24,450 bases of DNA from a virus. The position numbers were made by a program, and so were the translations under genes. The notes below the pieces were generated by a model. That model worked only from the letters and a program-made list of their open reading frames with translations, did no database searches and was not told where the DNA came from. This document shows positions 5,745-12,562 of this stretch, piece after piece (position 1 is the stretch's first letter; the number at the start of each line of letters is the position of its first letter). Location of the stretch: positions 1 to 24,450 of the IMG/VR virus record IMGVR_UViG_3300047562_001311; one strand, 5' to 3'.

Positions 5745-5854
5745 GCCGAGCCCGTAAACACCACTCCGACTGCGTCGAGCGCTCCTACGCGCAGATGTGG
5801 TGGGAGGGATACATCCGCTGCTGCGAGCACATGCTCGAGATGGAGAACGAGTGA
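5681..5854 (+). CDS. Very small hypothetical gene overlapping its neighbour (57 aa)
   Basis: This frame fills what would otherwise be a 109-base hole between the genes at 5520-5744 and 5854-6078. From ATG 5681 it gives 57 residues and overlaps the upstream gene by 64 bases. A TTG at 5741 would give 37 residues and form a TTGA overlap with the upstream stop, matching the coupling style of the operon. The end, MWWEGYIRCCEHMLEMENE, looks like a real amphipathic helix, and its stop overlaps the next ATG as TGATG. No Shine-Dalgarno precedes either start. The gene is probably real; the start is uncertain. Confidence 0.5.
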   Translation: MAIRKGEEPIDVSRAAVVRLLSRARKHHSDCVERSYAQMWWEGYIRCCEHMLEMENE

Positions 5855-6078
5855 TGAAACTCTCCCCTGATCACATCCCGCCCGGATGGGCCGAGCCAAA
5901 CCTTGGCCCTGGCGTCAGCAGGCCCAAGGCTGATGAGCGCACCCGCGACTACCGGCTGTGGGTCAGGCGTCCAGACATGCCCCCTATGCGTGTGCTGATG
6001 CCGGCGCCAACCAAGGCCAAGGCAATCAGCTACTGCAAAAACCGCTGGCCAAACGCAACCATTGAGGTGATCGAATGA
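5854..6078 (+). CDS. Small hypothetical protein (74 aa)
   Basis: The frame is open from a GTG at 5797, but the ATG at 5854 overlaps the preceding stop (TGATG) and is preferred. The protein has an N-terminal proline-rich stretch (DHIPPGWAEPNLGPG), then a strand-helix-strand core: YRLWVRRPDMPPMRVLMPAP, TKAKAISYCKNRWPNA, TIEVIE. This may be a compact alpha/beta fold of the kind seen in many small phage proteins. Function not recognised. Confidence 0.65.
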   Translation: MKLSPDHIPPGWAEPNLGPGVSRPKADERTRDYRLWVRRPDMPPMRVLMPAPTKAKAISYCKNRWPNATIEVIE

Positions 6079-6275
6079 CTCTGCTCAATGACCTGACCGA
6101 GCTCTACTGGAGCCTGGGCGAATACAGCATCGATGACCGCCGGCGCATGAAGGCGGTGGTGCATGAGATCAGCCAGCGCATCCGCACCTGGGCGCCCGAC
6201 AAGGGACAGGCCCCCATTTGCCACCTGGCCATCAACGAGGTGGCCGATCAACTCATTAGGGAGACGGAAGGGTGA
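6075..6275 (+). CDS. Small helical hypothetical protein (66 aa)
   Basis: The ATG at 6075 overlaps the previous stop (ATGA), with a good Shine-Dalgarno, GAGGTGAT, seven to eight bases ahead inside the upstream gene. The sequence is almost wholly helical: LLNDLTELYWSLGEYS, DDRRRMKAVVHEISQRIRTW, CHLAINEVADQLIRETE. It could be a small helical bundle or dimer. No motif recognised. Confidence 0.65.
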   Translation: MTLLNDLTELYWSLGEYSIDDRRRMKAVVHEISQRIRTWAPDKGQAPICHLAINEVADQLIRETEG

Positions 6276-6481
6276 CGCACCGACCCAGCTTTATGGCCAT
6301 CACCAGCACCGGCGGCTACATCGGTCGCGTGTTCTGGCAAAACAGCGGCATCCATCCAGATTTCCCTCGATGGGGCGAGATTCACTTCATCCCAAATCCT
6401 GTGCTGCACTCCCCCTTTGGCTTGTGGGCTGGCACGTTCCCTGTCATTCGGCAGATCATCAACTGGAGGTTTCATGGCTGA
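6272..6481 (+). CDS. Small hypothetical protein, GTG start (69 aa)
   Basis: A GTG at 6272 overlaps the preceding stop as GTGA and has GGAAGG just upstream; ATG 6293 is an alternative that would remove seven residues. The protein is rich in aromatics and glycine (ITSTGGYIGRVFWQNSG, WGEIHFIPNP, FGLWAGTFPVIRQIINWRF), which suggests a small beta-rich domain. There is no known motif. The stop lies inside the start of the next gene (8-base overlap). Confidence 0.55.
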   Translation: MTHRPSFMAITSTGGYIGRVFWQNSGIHPDFPRWGEIHFIPNPVLHSPFGLWAGTFPVIRQIINWRFHG

Positions 6482-6623
6482 CCCCAAGATCGAACAGCGC
6501 CGCCAGGACTACCTCGAGTGGCTCTATCAGCAATCAGGCCGCACCTGCAGCACCTACACCGGGTCGTATCAGGAGCGGCTCAAGGAGCTGGTTGAGCGGG
6601 ACATGCAGGAGGCCGGGCTGTGA
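6474..6623 (+). CDS. Very small hypothetical protein (49 aa)
   Basis: The ATG at 6474 is preceded by GGAGG (6465-6469) and overlaps the end of the upstream gene by 8 bases. The start is set by this site, although the frame is open from 6417. The 49 residues form a charged helical peptide with a short loop: KIEQRRQDYLEWLYQQSG, then ERLKELVERDMQEAGL. Its stop overlaps the GTG start of the exonuclease gene (GTGA). It may be a small partner of the exonuclease, but that is inferred only from position. Confidence 0.65.
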   Translation: MADPKIEQRRQDYLEWLYQQSGRTCSTYTGSYQERLKELVERDMQEAGL

Positions 6624-7360
6624 AACTCCTCATCGACGCCGAGGTCTACCTGTTCCGCTCCGCCACCGCAGCGGAATGGGAGGCCGAGTGGGATGACGGC
6701 GACTGGACCTACCTGTGCCGGCACGCCGATGCGCAGGCCAACTTCCAGGAAGTGATCGGCGACATCCGCGAGGGAGCGCCCGATCACAAGCCGGTGCTCG
6801 TGTTCAGCGACGGCATCAGCTTCCGCTACGGCATCTGGCCGCAGTACAAGGCCAACCGCAAGAAGTACAAACGGCCCGCCGGCTACCGGCAGCTGATCGA
6901 ATGGGTCAGCAAGGCCGCCGCCGTGCGCGACTGGCAGGTGGTCAAGCTCCCCGACATCGAGGGCGACGACGCCCTGGGCGTCCTCTACGAGGAGGGCGAC
7001 GTGATTGCCTCGATCGACAAGGACATGCTCACCCTGCCGGGCCTGCACCTGCGGGACGGCGAAATCCTTTCAGTCAGCAGGCTTGAGGCTGATCGCAACT
7101 TCTATCGGCAGGCGTTGACCGGCGATGCCACTGACAACTACCCGGGCTGCCCTGGCTACGGGCCGGTGACAGCAGAAAGGGCATTGGCCAACTGCTCAAC
7201 AGAACTGGAGATGTGGCAGTGCGTTGTTGCGGCCTACGGCAAGAAGGAGCTCAGCATGAGCTACGCGATCGCTCAGGCCAGATGCGCTCGCATCTTGCGG
7301 GCTGGTGAGTACGACTTGAAAACTCACACTCCCCTGCTATGGAGCCCGCCGGTAGCCTGA
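6620..7360 (+). CDS. 5'-3' exonuclease, T7 gp6-like (246 aa)
   Basis: A member of the FEN/5'-nuclease superfamily, which removes primers and degrades host DNA in T7 relatives. The acidic metal-binding pattern is present: D6 in LLIDAE, EGDDALG (D116, D117), SIDKDM (D133, D135), and TGDATDNYPGCPGYG (D169, D172), which merges with the helix-hairpin-helix-like DNA-binding loop of the family. Length is 246 against about 300 for T7 gp6. GTG 6620 overlaps the previous stop as GTGA and has AGGAGG seven bases upstream, a strong start. It closes the chain of overlapping genes begun by SSB. In T7-like cyanophages a DNA polymerase gene normally precedes it; none is present here. Confidence 0.9.
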   Translation: MKLLIDAEVYLFRSATAAEWEAEWDDGDWTYLCRHADAQANFQEVIGDIREGAPDHKPVLVFSDGISFRYGIWPQYKANRKKYKRPAGYRQLIEWVSKAAAVRDWQVVKLPDIEGDDALGVLYEEGDVIASIDKDMLTLPGLHLRDGEILSVSRLEADRNFYRQALTGDATDNYPGCPGYGPVTAERALANCSTELEMWQCVVAAYGKKELSMSYAIAQARCARILRAGEYDLKTHTPLLWSPPVA

Positions 7361-7366
7361 GTTCAT

Positions 7367-7380
7367 CTGCACTCCTGTAG
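7367..7380. promoter_or_regulatory. Recurrent imperfect palindrome, copy 3 (exonuclease / virion gene boundary)
   Basis: CTGCACTCCTGTAG matches CTRCAnnCCYGYAG at every fixed position. It lies in the 19-base gap after the exonuclease stop, and its last base is the first base of the GTG start at 7380. It marks the switch from DNA-metabolism genes to virion genes, a typical place for a class III-type phage promoter. Confidence 0.45.
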
Positions 7381-7571
7381 TGGTTGCGCTTCCTCCGATC
7401 TCTGAACGCCTGGTTAGCGCCCTGGCGCAGCAGTTCCCAGATCGAGCGCCAGATCTGCAGTGGGCCGAAAAAGAGGTCTGGTTCCGTGCTGGCCAGGCTT
7501 CCGTGGTTCGCTACCTGGCCACCGTCAAGCAGGAACAATTCGAGAAAGGCATTGACCTGGAGGTGGACTGA
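7380..7571 (+). CDS. Small hypothetical protein, GTG start (63 aa)
   Basis: The only usable start after the in-frame stop at 7353-7355 is GTG 7380; it has no Shine-Dalgarno and touches the palindrome just upstream. The protein has two helices around a short strand (PPISERLVSALAQQFPDRAPDL, KEVWFRAGQASVVRYLATVKQEQFE). Small genes of similar size often sit between exonuclease and portal in T7-like cyanophages. Function unknown. The stop overlaps the next ATG (TGATG). Confidence 0.6.
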   Translation: MVALPPISERLVSALAQQFPDRAPDLQWAEKEVWFRAGQASVVRYLATVKQEQFEKGIDLEVD

Positions 7572-8122
7572 TGTGCGTCGGAGGTGGCGGCGGAAGCGTT
7601 CCGGCAGCGCGCATCACTGACCCGCTTGAGGCGACGAAGCAGTACAGCCGGGCGACCCGGCGCGTGAAAAGGGTCAAGGCAAAGAAGGGCAGCATGGATG
7701 CTGCGACCTACAACGCCAAGCTCGATAAGGCGCGTCAAGCCAAGAAGTCCGTTGGCAAGAAGTACAAAAACAACCGTGCCAACAAGGTTGAGAACGACAC
7801 TTTGTTCATGCTGGACAAGGTCAAGGATCTGCTCAGCAACGACAACCCGCTGAACACGGCATTTGATGCCCTGAATCGGTCCAACCTGGGCCTGCAGGAC
7901 ACCCTGACCCAGTTGAGCGATTTGGCCACGATGGCGGCCGACAGCCAGCAGCTGCTGCAGGAAGACGCCATGCGGCAGAGCCTGCTGAGAGGAGCGCCGC
8001 CACCAGAGAAGAACGCAGAGACCATCGTGGCCGGCCGTAACCGCGACGGGTACGAGCGCCCTGGTCGCACGCGGCAGGCGTTGCGGATCGACCGCACCCC
8101 GTCCAGCACTCTCGCCATCTAG
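7571..8122 (+). CDS. Basic virion-associated protein, gp6.7/gp7.3-like (183 aa)
   Basis: The ATG overlaps the previous stop, with GGAGGT upstream. The protein opens MCVGGGGGS, a Cys-Gly-rich start common in phage structural proteins. A strongly basic region follows (RRVKRVKAKKG, KARQAKKSVGKKYKNN), then a helical middle (LNRSNLGLQDTLTQLSDLATMAADSQQLLQ), and a tail ending RTPSSTLAI. The tail resembles the K/R-rich, SLSV-type end of T7 gp7.3, a small virion protein needed for tail assembly and ejected with DNA, and it recurs in the next gene. Position just before the portal also fits T7 6.7/7.3. The family call is moderate because these proteins diverge quickly. Confidence 0.6.
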   Translation: MCVGGGGGSVPAARITDPLEATKQYSRATRRVKRVKAKKGSMDAATYNAKLDKARQAKKSVGKKYKNNRANKVENDTLFMLDKVKDLLSNDNPLNTAFDALNRSNLGLQDTLTQLSDLATMAADSQQLLQEDAMRQSLLRGAPPPEKNAETIVAGRNRDGYERPGRTRQALRIDRTPSSTLAI

Positions 8123-8134
8123 GAGGACCGACTC

Positions 8135-8869
8135 ATGGCAAACAAAGCAAAGAAGAAGATTCAAAAAGCTCTTCGGGGAAACAACAAGCTGAACCAGAGC
8201 GAAATCAGAAACCTGCAGAACGCTGGGATCTCGATGAGCAAGATCCTGACCGTTGCGGCCAAGAACAACGCGACGATTGCGAACAATGCCCAGCAGGCTT
8301 ACAACATCGACCAGAACAAAAAAGGCGTGATCAGCTACACGCCCCCTACGGCCGCGGCAGCGCCAAAGCCAGGCAGCGGCTGGGCTGTCACGGGGTCGCA
8401 GTCTGCTCAGACCAGAACGGTAAACGGCGGCGTCTCCACCAGTCAGGCGCCCACTTACACCTACATGGCGCCCACCAAAGTGAAGGTGACTCAGGCCCCT
8501 GCGCCTGCCCCTGCGCCTGCTGCGGCACCTGCCCCTGCCACTGCGGCAACCCAGAACTGGAGCGATTCAGTCGACGCCGGCACTCAAGCCATGGTCGACG
8601 CGATCAACCAGTCGGTCCTCGACAACCAGGCAAATCAACAGCTCTACATGGGAATGATCAGCGACATAGTGAGCCAGATGGCGGCAGTGCAGCAGCAGCC
8701 GCAGCAGGTGGCGACTCCCTACGCCGTGACCACGTCCACTAACGCGCCAGCCCAGGGCGCGCAGCTGACGCAGGCGATCTCCCCACGCAAGAAGAACCTC
8801 AATACCTCGCTGGCCATCGCGCCGCTTGAAACAGCGAGCGCTGGCACCGGCCTCAACATCCCCGTCTGA
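8135..8869 (+). CDS. Ala/Pro/Gln-rich small virion protein, gp7.3-like (244 aa)
   Basis: ATG 8135 has a textbook AGGAGG (8121-8126) that overlaps the previous stop codon. Parts, in order: a basic helical N-terminus (ANKAKKKIQKALRGNNKLNQ); a Thr/Ser-rich region; an APAPAPAPAAAPAPA linker; a helical segment (TQAMVDAINQSVLDNQANQQ); a Gln-rich stretch; and a tail with KKNLNTSLAI then GTGLNIPV. The SLAI and G-LNI endings echo T7 gp7.3 (SLSV then GGGINI). It is probably a head-tail or ejected virion protein with an extended linker. The next gene, the portal, starts two bases after its stop. Confidence 0.6.
   Translation: MANKAKKKIQKALRGNNKLNQSEIRNLQNAGISMSKILTVAAKNNATIANNAQQAYNIDQNKKGVISYTPPTAAAAPKPGSGWAVTGSQSAQTRTVNGGVSTSQAPTYTYMAPTKVKVTQAPAPAPAPAAAPAPATAATQNWSDSVDAGTQAMVDAINQSVLDNQANQQLYMGMISDIVSQMAAVQQQPQQVATPYAVTTSTNAPAQGAQLTQAISPRKKNLNTSLAIAPLETASAGTGLNIPV
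8495..8539 (+). repeat. 12-base tandem repeat coding for Ala-Pro linker
   Basis: The unit GCCCCTGCGCCT occurs twice exactly (8495-8506, 8507-8518), followed by a degenerate copy (8519-8530) and a partial one. It encodes the Ala-Pro run of the virion protein, a stiff extended linker, and is a place where length could vary by slippage. Confidence 0.8.
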
Positions 8870-8871
8870 CC

Positions 8872-10491
8872 ATGGCCACCGCAGCACAGCGCTATCGCGC
8901 GCTTGAGTCCGATCGCAACTACTACCTGGAGCGCGGGAGGGAGGCGGCGCGCTTGACCCTGCCGTACCTGGTCCCCTCCAGCAACGAGCCGACCAAGGGC
9001 AACAAGGAGGTGTTCCCGCTGCCGTGGAATGGCATCGGCGCCAGGGGCGTGCTCAACCTTGCCAGCCGGATGCTGCTGGCCCTGCTGCCGCCGACGCAGA
9101 GCTTCTTCCGTTTCACCCTCAATGAAATGGAGATGATCCGGCAGAACATCAGCCTGGATCAGAAATCTGAGTTCGATTCAGCGCTGGCAAAGATGGAGCA
9201 GGAAGTGCTCCGCTCCATCGAGTCGACCAACGACCGCGTCGCCTTTCACGAAGCCCTGCTCTGGTTGATCGTCTGCGGGAACGTCTTGCTCTACGTGGGC
9301 AAGGAAGGGCTCAGGGTTCACCACCTGAACCGCTATGTCTGCTGCCGTGACCCCATGGGCAACCCCCTCGAGGTGGTCACTTGCGAGGAGCTGGCAGTGA
9401 ATGTGCTGCCGCCCGAGATCAAGGCGCTGCTCGAGGACGACAAGGACGACCTTGTCGGCAAGCTCGCCAACGACGACTACGACGAGATCGGCGAGTACGA
9501 CCAGACAGTGAAGATCTACACCCACGTTCGATGGGAGAAGACTCGCGTTGTCTGGCACCAAGAGGTGAAGGGCAAGGAGATCCCGGGCAGCCAAGGCGAG
9601 GCCCCCATGGACTCCAACCCCTGGATGCCGTTGCGGATGTCGCGGGTCGATGGCCAGCCGTACGGCGTTGGCTACGTGGAGAGCGCTGCCCTGGCTGACC
9701 TGAAGACCGCCGAGGCGCTGAGCCAGGCCGTGTCAGAGGGCTCCCTGGCCAGTGCTGCCATTCGTTTCCTGGTGCGCCCCAACGGCGTGACCAAGGCCAA
9801 GGCCCTGGCAGAGGCTGCCAATGGCGCCTTTGTCGTTGGCGACATCAACGACGTCCAGGCCCTGCAGGTGCAGAAGGGCGGCGACATGCAGGTGGCCATG
9901 GCCGGCCTGGCGCGGGTGGAGGCCCGCCTCAGCCAGGCGTTCATGCTCGCCGACGTGCGCGACTCTGAGCGCACCACGGCCGAGGAGGTCCGGCTGCAGG
10001 CGCTGCAGATCGAGAACAGCCTGGGGTCGATCTACTCAATCCTGACTACCGAGTTTCAGACGCCCTACGTCAGCCGCAAGCTGGATCTACTGATCCGCCA
10101 AGGGAAGCTCGAGCCCCTGCCCAAGGATCTGATCCGCCCCGTCGTTTCTGTCGGCCTGGCCGCTGTCGGCCGCAGCAATGACCTGGAGAAGGTGGTGCGC
10201 TTCGTGAGCACTATCGCCGAGCTAGGCAATGCCATCGGCCAGCAGGAAGTGATGATGCGGGTCAACCCGTCAGAGCTGATCCGCCGACTGGCTGCCTCGA
10301 TGGGCGTCGACACGGTTGGCCTGATCAAGACCGACCAGGAAGTGGCCGCTGAGCGGGAGCAGGCGCAACAGCTTGCGCTCGCTCAGCAGGCCATGGCATC
10401 GCCGATGGCCGACCCACAGAAGCAGGCCCAAGCCGCTGCCATCGAGCAGCAGATGGCAGCTAACCAACCCACCGAACCACAAGCCGCATGA
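8872..10491 (+). CDS. Portal (head-tail connector) protein, T7 gp8-like (539 aa)
   Basis: Twelve copies would form the ring at the capsid vertex through which DNA is packaged and ejected. Length (539) matches T7 gp8 (536). The N-terminus has the family pattern: helical RYRALESDRNYYLERGREAA, then LTLPYLVP, then GIGARGVLNLASRMLLALLPP followed by FFRFTLNE. The centre carries typical portal text such as LLIVCGNVLLYVGKEG-type strands and PWMPLRMSRVDGQPYGVGYVE. The C-terminal part is helical (EARLSQAFMLADVRDSERTTAEEVR, the conserved crown-stem region) and ends in a Gln/Ala-rich tail. It lies between the gp7.3-like gene and the scaffold, which overlaps its stop as ATGA. Confidence 0.93.
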   Translation: MATAAQRYRALESDRNYYLERGREAARLTLPYLVPSSNEPTKGNKEVFPLPWNGIGARGVLNLASRMLLALLPPTQSFFRFTLNEMEMIRQNISLDQKSEFDSALAKMEQEVLRSIESTNDRVAFHEALLWLIVCGNVLLYVGKEGLRVHHLNRYVCCRDPMGNPLEVVTCEELAVNVLPPEIKALLEDDKDDLVGKLANDDYDEIGEYDQTVKIYTHVRWEKTRVVWHQEVKGKEIPGSQGEAPMDSNPWMPLRMSRVDGQPYGVGYVESAALADLKTAEALSQAVSEGSLASAAIRFLVRPNGVTKAKALAEAANGAFVVGDINDVQALQVQKGGDMQVAMAGLARVEARLSQAFMLADVRDSERTTAEEVRLQALQIENSLGSIYSILTTEFQTPYVSRKLDLLIRQGKLEPLPKDLIRPVVSVGLAAVGRSNDLEKVVRFVSTIAELGNAIGQQEVMMRVNPSELIRRLAASMGVDTVGLIKTDQEVAAEREQAQQLALAQQAMASPMADPQKQAQAAAIEQQMAANQPTEPQAA

Positions 10492-11348
10492 CTGCCACCC
10501 CCGTGGACAACAGCCTCAGCAACGCCGAGGCGATGAATGAAACGCCGGTCGCGCCTGGCCAAGAGGAGCTCCTCAACGAGTTCCTGGCCGAGCGCGATGG
10601 CGAGCAGCAAGCTCAGGAGACCGAGAAGATCCTGGGCAAGTTCAACAGTGCTGAGGAGCTGGCCAAGGCTTACCAGGAGCTGGAGAAAAAGCTGGGCCAG
10701 CCCAAGGAGCAACCCAGCGACTCGCCCGTCTCACAGCCCAAGGCTTACACCCGTGACGAAGGCGTCAAGGAGTACGGCGAGTTCCTGGCCGACAAGTTCG
10801 AGGAGGCTGAGTTCAACCCCTACGAAATGGCCGCGGCCTACGAGGCTGGCCAGGACGTCGAGCCCTTTATGGAGAGGCTTGAATCGGTCGGCATCCCCCG
10901 CTCGATTGTCGAGCGCTACCTCGAGGGCAGTTACGAGAGCGATTCCGCTGAGCTCAGCGCAGACGACACGGCGGAACTGAAAGGCCTGGTCGGAGGGGAT
11001 GAGCAGTTCCAGCAGTTGTCGGCCTGGGTGAAGGACAACGTCCCCAAGGATGAGATCGACGAGTACAACGCTGTCGTCGCCAGCGGCAACAAGGACGCGA
11101 TCAGGTGGGCGCTGCGCGCCATGCAGGCCAGGGCCACCCAGGGCTCAGCCCCTGCGCGGCCGCCCCTGAAGGAGCCAGAGCTGGTGGGCAGTGGCCGCCC
11201 GCCCGGTGGCGGCAAGACCTTTGAGTCAAAGGCTCAGGTGCTCGAGGCGATGAACAAGCTGAACGGCAAAGGCCAACGCTTGTACGACGTTGATGAGGCT
11301 TACCGGGCGCAAGTGATTCGGATGCTGGATGCCTCCGATGTTTTCTAG
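10488..11348 (+). CDS. Capsid assembly scaffolding protein, gp9-like (286 aa)
   Basis: Scaffolding proteins guide procapsid assembly and then leave. This one is acidic and helical, with FNSAEELAKAYQELEKKLGQ near residue 55 (a motif common in podovirus scaffolds), a long acidic middle, and a C-terminal basic helix-turn region (FESKAQVLEAMNKLNGKGQR, then QVIRMLDASDVF) of the kind that binds capsid subunits. The length is close to T7 gp9 (307). Its place between portal and major capsid is diagnostic. The ATG at 10488 overlaps the portal stop (ATGA), so it is translated by coupling. Confidence 0.88.
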   Translation: MTATPVDNSLSNAEAMNETPVAPGQEELLNEFLAERDGEQQAQETEKILGKFNSAEELAKAYQELEKKLGQPKEQPSDSPVSQPKAYTRDEGVKEYGEFLADKFEEAEFNPYEMAAAYEAGQDVEPFMERLESVGIPRSIVERYLEGSYESDSAELSADDTAELKGLVGGDEQFQQLSAWVKDNVPKDEIDEYNAVVASGNKDAIRWALRAMQARATQGSAPARPPLKEPELVGSGRPPGGGKTFESKAQVLEAMNKLNGKGQRLYDVDEAYRAQVIRMLDASDVF

Positions 11349-11460
11349 GTACATTCAGTTCAGGCGATCTCTACGCCCCTGGAACTGAACGGGCCTTCCT
11401 AGGGAGACAACCCGGTGCAGAGGGGAAGAAGCGGCCTTCTGACTTCTTCTGTGAAACACC
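11349..11460 (+). promoter_or_regulatory. Structured leader of the capsid gene
   Basis: This 112-base gap holds two hairpins. TTCAGTTCAGG (11354-11364) pairs with CCTGGAACTGAA (11378-11389) with one bulged base, and GAAGAAG (11425-11431) pairs with CTTCTTC (11443-11449). The first loop contains CTCTACGCCCCTGG, a weak relative of the recurrent palindrome. No T-run follows either stem, and no good Shine-Dalgarno precedes the capsid ATG. It may contain a phage promoter and RNA-processing or stabilising stems, as expected before the most highly expressed gene. Confidence 0.5.
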
Positions 11461-12471
11461 ATGGCTACCCCTCCTGATGCCGCGCTACAGCGGCTTGGTC
11501 AAATTAAGGGCACGGGTGATGACCGCGCCCTATTCCTCAAGCTCGGCGCCGCCGAGGTGCTCGATGCCTTCGAGCGCACCACTGTGTTCAAGGGCAAGAC
11601 CCGCGAGCGCAACATCAAAGGCGGGAAATCGGTTGCCTTCCCCATCACGGGCAAGATGGCAGCTCGCTACCACTCCCCCGGGGTGCCAATCCTGGGTGAA
11701 GGCAACAACCCTTCCGACCTGAACGAGCGCCTGATCGAGCTCGATGGCTTGATGATCGCCGATGCCGCCGTGGCGGAGATCGACGAGCTGATGGCCTACT
11801 ACGACGTGCGCCAGATCTACACCACTGAGCTGGGCCGCGCCCTGGCTTACGAGTACGACAAGCGCGTCGCTCGCATCCTGTTCGCTGCTGCCTCCAACGT
11901 CACCGAGCCCCTGGGCAAAGCCGGCAACGCCGGCCGCATCGGTGCCGGCAAGACCCTGTCTGCTGGCTATGCCGCTGCCACTAACCAGGCCAAGGGCGAC
12001 GAGCTGGTGGATGCGATCTTTGCTGCTCGCGTCAACTTCGACAAGAAGGACGTGCCCGTTGACGGCATGTATGCAGTCTTCTCCCCTGAGGAGTACTACT
12101 ACCTGACCCAGTCTTCGCGCGCGATCAACGCCGACTTCAACGGCGGCGGTGGCGGCAACGGCACCATCGCCAGCGGCAAAACCCTGCAGGTGGCTGGCAT
12201 CCCCATCCTGATGTCCAACCACGTCACCCAGGCGGCGTACACCAACGTCACCGGCGACAAGAACACCGACTACCAGCAGGATCTGTCGAAGTGCCGCGGC
12301 CTGGTGTTCAACAAGGAGGCCGCTGGCGTGGTGACTCTGATGAGCCCCTCTCTGCAGATCACCAGCGGTGACTGGAATGTTCAGATGCAGGCAACCCTGA
12401 TGGTGGCTCGCCAAGCCATCGGCATGGGCGTGCTCCGCGCTGAAGCCGCCTACAAGATCGTGGTCCCCTAG
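11461..12471 (+). CDS. Major capsid protein, T7 gp10A-like (336 aa)
   Basis: This is the main shell protein of the head, with the HK97-like fold of the T7 family. Length is 336 against 345 in T7 gp10A. Family features include FKGKTRERNIKGGKSVAFP (N-arm and E-loop area), the ELDGLMIADAAVAEIDELM and YYDVRQIYTTELGRALAYEYD helices, DGMYAVFSPEEYYYLTQSSRAINADFN, and a closing MVARQAIGMGVLRAEAAYKI. It follows the scaffold and is followed by an intrinsic terminator, as in T7. I saw no slippery site near the end that would make a 10B-type minor form. It has its own leader and no clear Shine-Dalgarno. Confidence 0.94.
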   Translation: MATPPDAALQRLGQIKGTGDDRALFLKLGAAEVLDAFERTTVFKGKTRERNIKGGKSVAFPITGKMAARYHSPGVPILGEGNNPSDLNERLIELDGLMIADAAVAEIDELMAYYDVRQIYTTELGRALAYEYDKRVARILFAAASNVTEPLGKAGNAGRIGAGKTLSAGYAAATNQAKGDELVDAIFAARVNFDKKDVPVDGMYAVFSPEEYYYLTQSSRAINADFNGGGGGNGTIASGKTLQVAGIPILMSNHVTQAAYTNVTGDKNTDYQQDLSKCRGLVFNKEAAGVVTLMSPSLQITSGDWNVQMQATLMVARQAIGMGVLRAEAAYKIVVP

Positions 12472-12499
12472 GATCCGATCCAAGAGTGGAATCACGGGG

Positions 12500-12527
12500 G
12501 GGGTCGGCGTCAGCTGGCCCCTTTTTT
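12500..12527 (+). terminator. Intrinsic terminator after the capsid gene
   Basis: A 9-bp stem with two G-U pairs is formed by 12500-12508 (GGGGTCGGC) and 12513-12521 (GCTGGCCCC) around the loop GTCA, followed directly by six T (12522-12527). A run of eight G (12496-12503) leads into it. The place matches T-phi of T7, which lies just after gene 10 and partly ends transcription so that capsid mRNA exceeds tail mRNA. Confidence 0.85.
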
Positions 12528-12548
12528 GTGCGCCTCGTACGATTAGGA

Positions 12549-12562
12549 CTGCAGCCCCGCAG
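12549..12562. promoter_or_regulatory. Recurrent imperfect palindrome, copy 4 (upstream of tail tube A)
   Basis: CTGCAGCCCCGCAG matches CTRCAnnCCYGYAG throughout and is followed by AGCAA and ATG at 12568, with the same spacing and bases as the copy before SSB. It lies downstream of the capsid terminator, where a new promoter for tail genes would be useful. Confidence 0.5.

Noticed and set aside
8495-8539. Tandem repeat as a regulatory or CRISPR-like array
   Set aside because: The units are direct 12-mers in frame with Ala-Pro codons inside a virion gene; there are no spacers.
12400-12471. Programmed frameshift giving a longer minor capsid protein
   Set aside because: I saw no slippery heptamer near the end, and the following gap holds a terminator, not an open extension.
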